Below are positions 61,505 through 64,000 of a stretch of 64,000 nt of DNA, one piece after another. The first letter of the stretch is position 1, and each line of letters opens with the position of its first letter. The stretch lies in assembly GCF_002483205.1 (NCBI RefSeq), contig NZ_DLHM01000002.1:372001-436000 (forward strand), read 5' to 3'. The notes under the pieces are model-generated. The model did no database searches. It saw only the letters and a program-made list of their open reading frames with translations, and had not been told where the DNA came from. Made by a program: the position numbers and the translations under genes. The stretch comes from Flavihumibacter sp. UBA7668. Lineage in GTDB: Bacteria; Bacteroidota; Bacteroidia; Chitinophagales; Chitinophagaceae.

Positions 61505-62062
61505 TTACGTATGGATATTAAATATCTGCACAACCTTGGAGCCAGTAAAATGCATTGTTGCTAAGGGTATCGGGTGTCTACAATCGCGCAATTGTAGGGC
61601 ACCTGCGCTTGTGGCAGATGCGCAAACAAAAGGTAAAGTGGCTGTTGGGTGCATGGTGAAGCCATTACGGCGCTGGTATTCAGCTAAATAATTGTAAAAC
61701 TGCGTACGTCCATAAGGGTTAGGATCGTTCTGTCTGTACCACTGCCACTGCAATTCCAGTGTCATCCCCTTGCGGCGGAGCGATTTGCTAATAGCGGGCA
61801 AAAGAGCCTGAAGACGAGTTAGCCGGTCTTCATCCGGAACAGTAGCTTCTTTAGGAGGGAAAAACAGCTGCTGAAGGGCAAGGTCATCATAGCCTTCAAT
61901 TTCTTCCAACGTAAGACGCAACGTCTGGAACTTACGAACGTACAGCTTGATTACATTCCGGGATACTCCGGTAATCTGATGGGTCTTTTTACTTCCAATG
62001 CCCTGACAATAACATCGGATAATTTGCTTGATTTTACTCATACTGATTGGTTTATTAGCCAT
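61505..62062 (-). pseudogene. istA: IS21-family transposase IstA, truncated
   Basis: Residues 1 to about 135 match the IstA N-terminus (HTH: IKQIIRCYCQGIGSKKTHQITGVSRNVIKLYV). After YNYLAEYQRRNGFT the frame no longer resembles IstA and it stops after 185 residues. No istB follows, so the element is a left-end fragment. It lies tail-to-tail with the end of the Tra operon. It differs from the remnant at 18241 and is a separate element. Confidence 0.82.
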
Positions 62063-62127
62063 TCATTTTTCGGTTAGTAATCACCGAAAACTAGGCTAAT
62101 CATAACCAACCTTAAGCCATCAATATC

Positions 62128-62223
62128 AGGGGGGCAGTTTGCACTGAAAACAGGGGGTCAGTTTGCACTGAACAAAAGGGGTCAGATTCCAGCGAAAACC
62201 GGGGGTCAGTTTGACCGGATTTT
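62128..62223. repeat. Four terminal repeats of the second IS21 remnant
   Basis: Four direct imperfect copies of a 23-24 base unit (start GGGGGTCAGTTTGCACTGAA-like) follow one another at 62129-62152, 62152-62176, 62177-62200 and 62201-62223. They are transposase-binding end repeats of an IS21 element. The outer end of the element is at about 62223. Confidence 0.8.
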
Positions 62224-62298
62224 ACACATCAGTGCACGTATTCGTTTCTCTCTATGTTTATCCTGTTTAATAATGTAGTTAACACTTGCGTTGGTGTC

Positions 62299-62348
62299 AA
62301 ATTACACCCACAAGAATTTCAATAACTAAATTCTTGTGGGTGTAATTT
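62299..62348. terminator. 21-bp-arm perfect hairpin
   Basis: Bases 62299-62319 and 62328-62348 are exact reverse complements with an eight-base loop. GCTTTTTT follows on the + strand. It sits between the IS remnant end and the oxidase gene and can terminate + strand transcription. It could also be the stem of a small foldback mobile sequence. The 62349-62462 rest shows no gene. Confidence 0.85.
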
Positions 62349-62462
62349 GCTTTTTTCATAAATATTGGTTATACAGTTTTATATTATATTACAAGGATCT
62401 AATCTCTTCGGTGAGAAGATTACGCATCAGACCAGTAAATATCGTCGTTATGTTTATCCATC

Positions 62463-64000
62463 TTAATAGGTCAATGATAATCCGACACCCCATCCCATAT
62501 CACTATCGTAGTGAGTGCGGATGCCGATGTTTTTGTTGATGATGTAACTAAGTTCCCCCATGTATTCAAAGTCCGTATTCACCATAAAGCCACCCCGTAA
62601 TCTTTTGGATATAGGAATATCCTCTCTCATCATTTGCAACCGGACGATTCCATCGTGATATACCTCTGCCTGGAAGTTAACCAGCATCGGCAGCGTATAG
62701 ATAAATCCTAAGCTAAACTGTCTGCGGGTGTCTTTCTCATTTCTTTGCCCAAACAAATTCTTTTCGTGCTCATCAATACCGAGTCTGCGGTAACGCCAGT
62801 CAAAACCTATGAATGGCATAAACCATTGCATTCTGCCCAAATACCTGCCTAAATGTGTTTCTACCTCGTAGCCGTGCATATCATTGTAACCTAAACGCCA
62901 TTCCGAACTCAGGTTCCACCTCGTGTTTTGCAGCATTGCCGTTCCGTCATTTCCATTGGTGGCAAAGTCATTTTGCGCCATGAAATGTGGCATGTTGCTT
63001 TCCCGCTGTAAGGTTCTATAGGCTTTAGCCTTATCGGGTAAGTTGGGATTTTGGTAATCGCCTACAGCAAACACCCTGTTCATGCCCGACATCATGTGAT
63101 ACAAAATATGACAGTGAAAAAACCAGTCGCCCTCCGTATTTGCTGCGAACTCAAGGGTGTCTGTTTCCATCGGCATAATATCAATGATATTTTTAAGCGG
63201 TGAATGCTCTCCTTTACCGTTTAGCACCCTGAAATCAAATCCGTGCAGGTGCATGGGATGGCGCATCATGGAGTTGTTGTAAATCGTAATGCGCAGTATT
63301 TCACCTTTCTTGACAGGAATTTTATCCGTTTCAGAAAGTACCCTGTTGTCCATGCTCCAAACATAGCGGTTCATATTCCCGGTAAGGGTGAATTTTATGT
63401 TTTTTACAGGTGCATCTTTAGGTAGTGATGTGTTGTAGGGAGATTTGAGCATGGAATAATTTAAAGTAACAATATCTCCCAAAGCATTCGCATTATAACG
63501 GTTGGGGTCATTATCCATATTCATTCCGCCATGCTTACTATGGTCAGCCTTTTTTCCTGCTTCTCCTGTAATTTCGGGGTACATGACCACATTCATATCC
63601 ATTTGGTTCAGGCTCATCTTCATACCCATATCGTCCAGGTCGCCGTTCATCTTCATCATATCGTTCATCATCTTCATCCCTTCAAAGTATTTCAGTCTCG
63701 GCAGCGGTGAAATAAGCTGCTTTACCCCATTACCGATAAAATAGCTTGCCGATTGTGTCCTGTCTTCGGTTGTCGCTAAAAATTCGTACGCCAAACCATC
63801 ATCAGGAATAGTGACCACTATATCGTATGTTTCGGATACGGCAATAATTAACCTGTCCACCTCAACTGGCTCCACGTCGTTACCATCGTTTGCCACTACG
63901 GTAATTTTACCACCGGCGTAACGCAGCCAGAAATAAGAAGATGCACCGCCATTGGAGATACGAAGACGGACTTTATCCCCAGCCTTCAATGTTTTTCCAT
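62463..64000 (-). CDS. Multicopper oxidase (CopA type) fused to CopB-like barrel, 5' end outside window
   Basis: More than 508 residues are visible and the frame is open to base 64000, so the N-terminal cupredoxin domain is missing. Copper-binding motifs HPMHLHG and HCHILYHMMSGM are near 240 and 288 of the visible part, and a Met/Asp-rich stretch (MKMMNDMMKMNGDLDDMGMKM) lies at 105-125, as in copper resistance oxidases. From about 370 the protein changes to aromatic beta strands (WRLGYNDMHGYEVE, FIGFDWRYRR, GWGVGLSLTY end), which resembles CopB outer membrane barrels. The fusion suggests a two-in-one copper oxidation and export protein. Confidence 0.85.
   Translation of the reverse strand, partial: GKTLKAGDKVRLRISNGGASSYFWLRYAGGKITVVANDGNDVEPVEVDRLIIAVSETYDIVVTIPDDGLAYEFLATTEDRTQSASYFIGNGVKQLISPLPRLKYFEGMKMMNDMMKMNGDLDDMGMKMSLNQMDMNVVMYPEITGEAGKKADHSKHGGMNMDNDPNRYNANALGDIVTLNYSMLKSPYNTSLPKDAPVKNIKFTLTGNMNRYVWSMDNRVLSETDKIPVKKGEILRITIYNNSMMRHPMHLHGFDFRVLNGKGEHSPLKNIIDIMPMETDTLEFAANTEGDWFFHCHILYHMMSGMNRVFAVGDYQNPNLPDKAKAYRTLQRESNMPHFMAQNDFATNGNDGTAMLQNTRWNLSSEWRLGYNDMHGYEVETHLGRYLGRMQWFMPFIGFDWRYRRLGIDEHEKNLFGQRNEKDTRRQFSLGFIYTLPMLVNFQAEVYHDGIVRLQMMREDIPISKRLRGGFMVNTDFEYMGELSYIINKNIGIRTHYDSDMGWGVGLSLTY

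Overview
The window is from a Bacteroidota chromosome, most likely a Chitinophagaceae-type organism. The evidence is a split-type arginine cluster with the ArgF'-style transcarbamylase, SusC/SusD and FecR/ECF genes, a T9SS C-terminal sorting domain, a tmRNA tag ending in AMAA, and a CTnDOT-like Tra gene order. The window opens inside argG and closes inside a multicopper oxidase gene.

Core chromosome (1-13.8 kb): argG(partial)-argC-argD-argF'-argB-argE-argH, all on the + strand and tightly spaced, lead into dxr. Then come a small lipoprotein (minus), the rseP site-2 protease, a glycerophosphodiester phosphodiesterase, a membrane-anchored MutS-like ATPase (minus) and ssrA (tmRNA).

The island starts at the 3' end of ssrA. 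A tyrosine recombinase (14.06-15.28 kb) sits directly downstream, followed by an excisionase-like HTH protein and a degenerate second copy of the integrase 3' end. The island carries a defence block: a Shedu nuclease (16.8-18.2 kb), an IS21 remnant, and two divergent nucleotide-signalling operons around a shared palindromic control region (21.43-21.82 kb). To the right is a short type II CBASS: CapV patatin phospholipase, CD-NTase, and an E2-like protein with a SEC-C zinc motif. To the left is a four-gene operon of XRE repressor, ImmA/IrrE peptidase (a CapH/CapP-like pair), a Cap15/S-2TMbeta membrane effector, and a small stand-alone DisA_N-type diadenylate cyclase-like protein. That cyclase plus 2TMbeta effector pairing is the most novel-looking content of the window.

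Mobilisation genes follow on the minus strand (coupling protein, relaxase, RHH accessory protein, oriT-like palindromes, RadC). The AT-rich cargo after them holds a lipoprotein with an HExxH motif and a tandemly duplicated partner gene, with a broken copy of the larger gene's 3' end between the partners. A signalling/uptake unit comes next (ECF sigma, FecR, SusC with STN domain, SusD, TlpA-like), preceded by a conspicuous 140-nt foldback. Three AraC-family regulators, a GNAT-like protein, RteC, and two secreted/outer membrane proteins follow, with copies of the rteC 3' end flanking that last cargo.

The conjugation operon (50.6-61.5 kb) contains TraE, F, G, two or three TraI-type proteins, J, K, L, M, N and a DUF3945-like protein, all on the + strand. 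It ends against a truncated IS21 istA with four terminal repeats and a 21-bp-arm hairpin. The last gene is a partial CopA-type multicopper oxidase fused to a CopB-like barrel. No second ssrA-end (attR) copy is visible, so the integrative conjugative element probably extends beyond the window.
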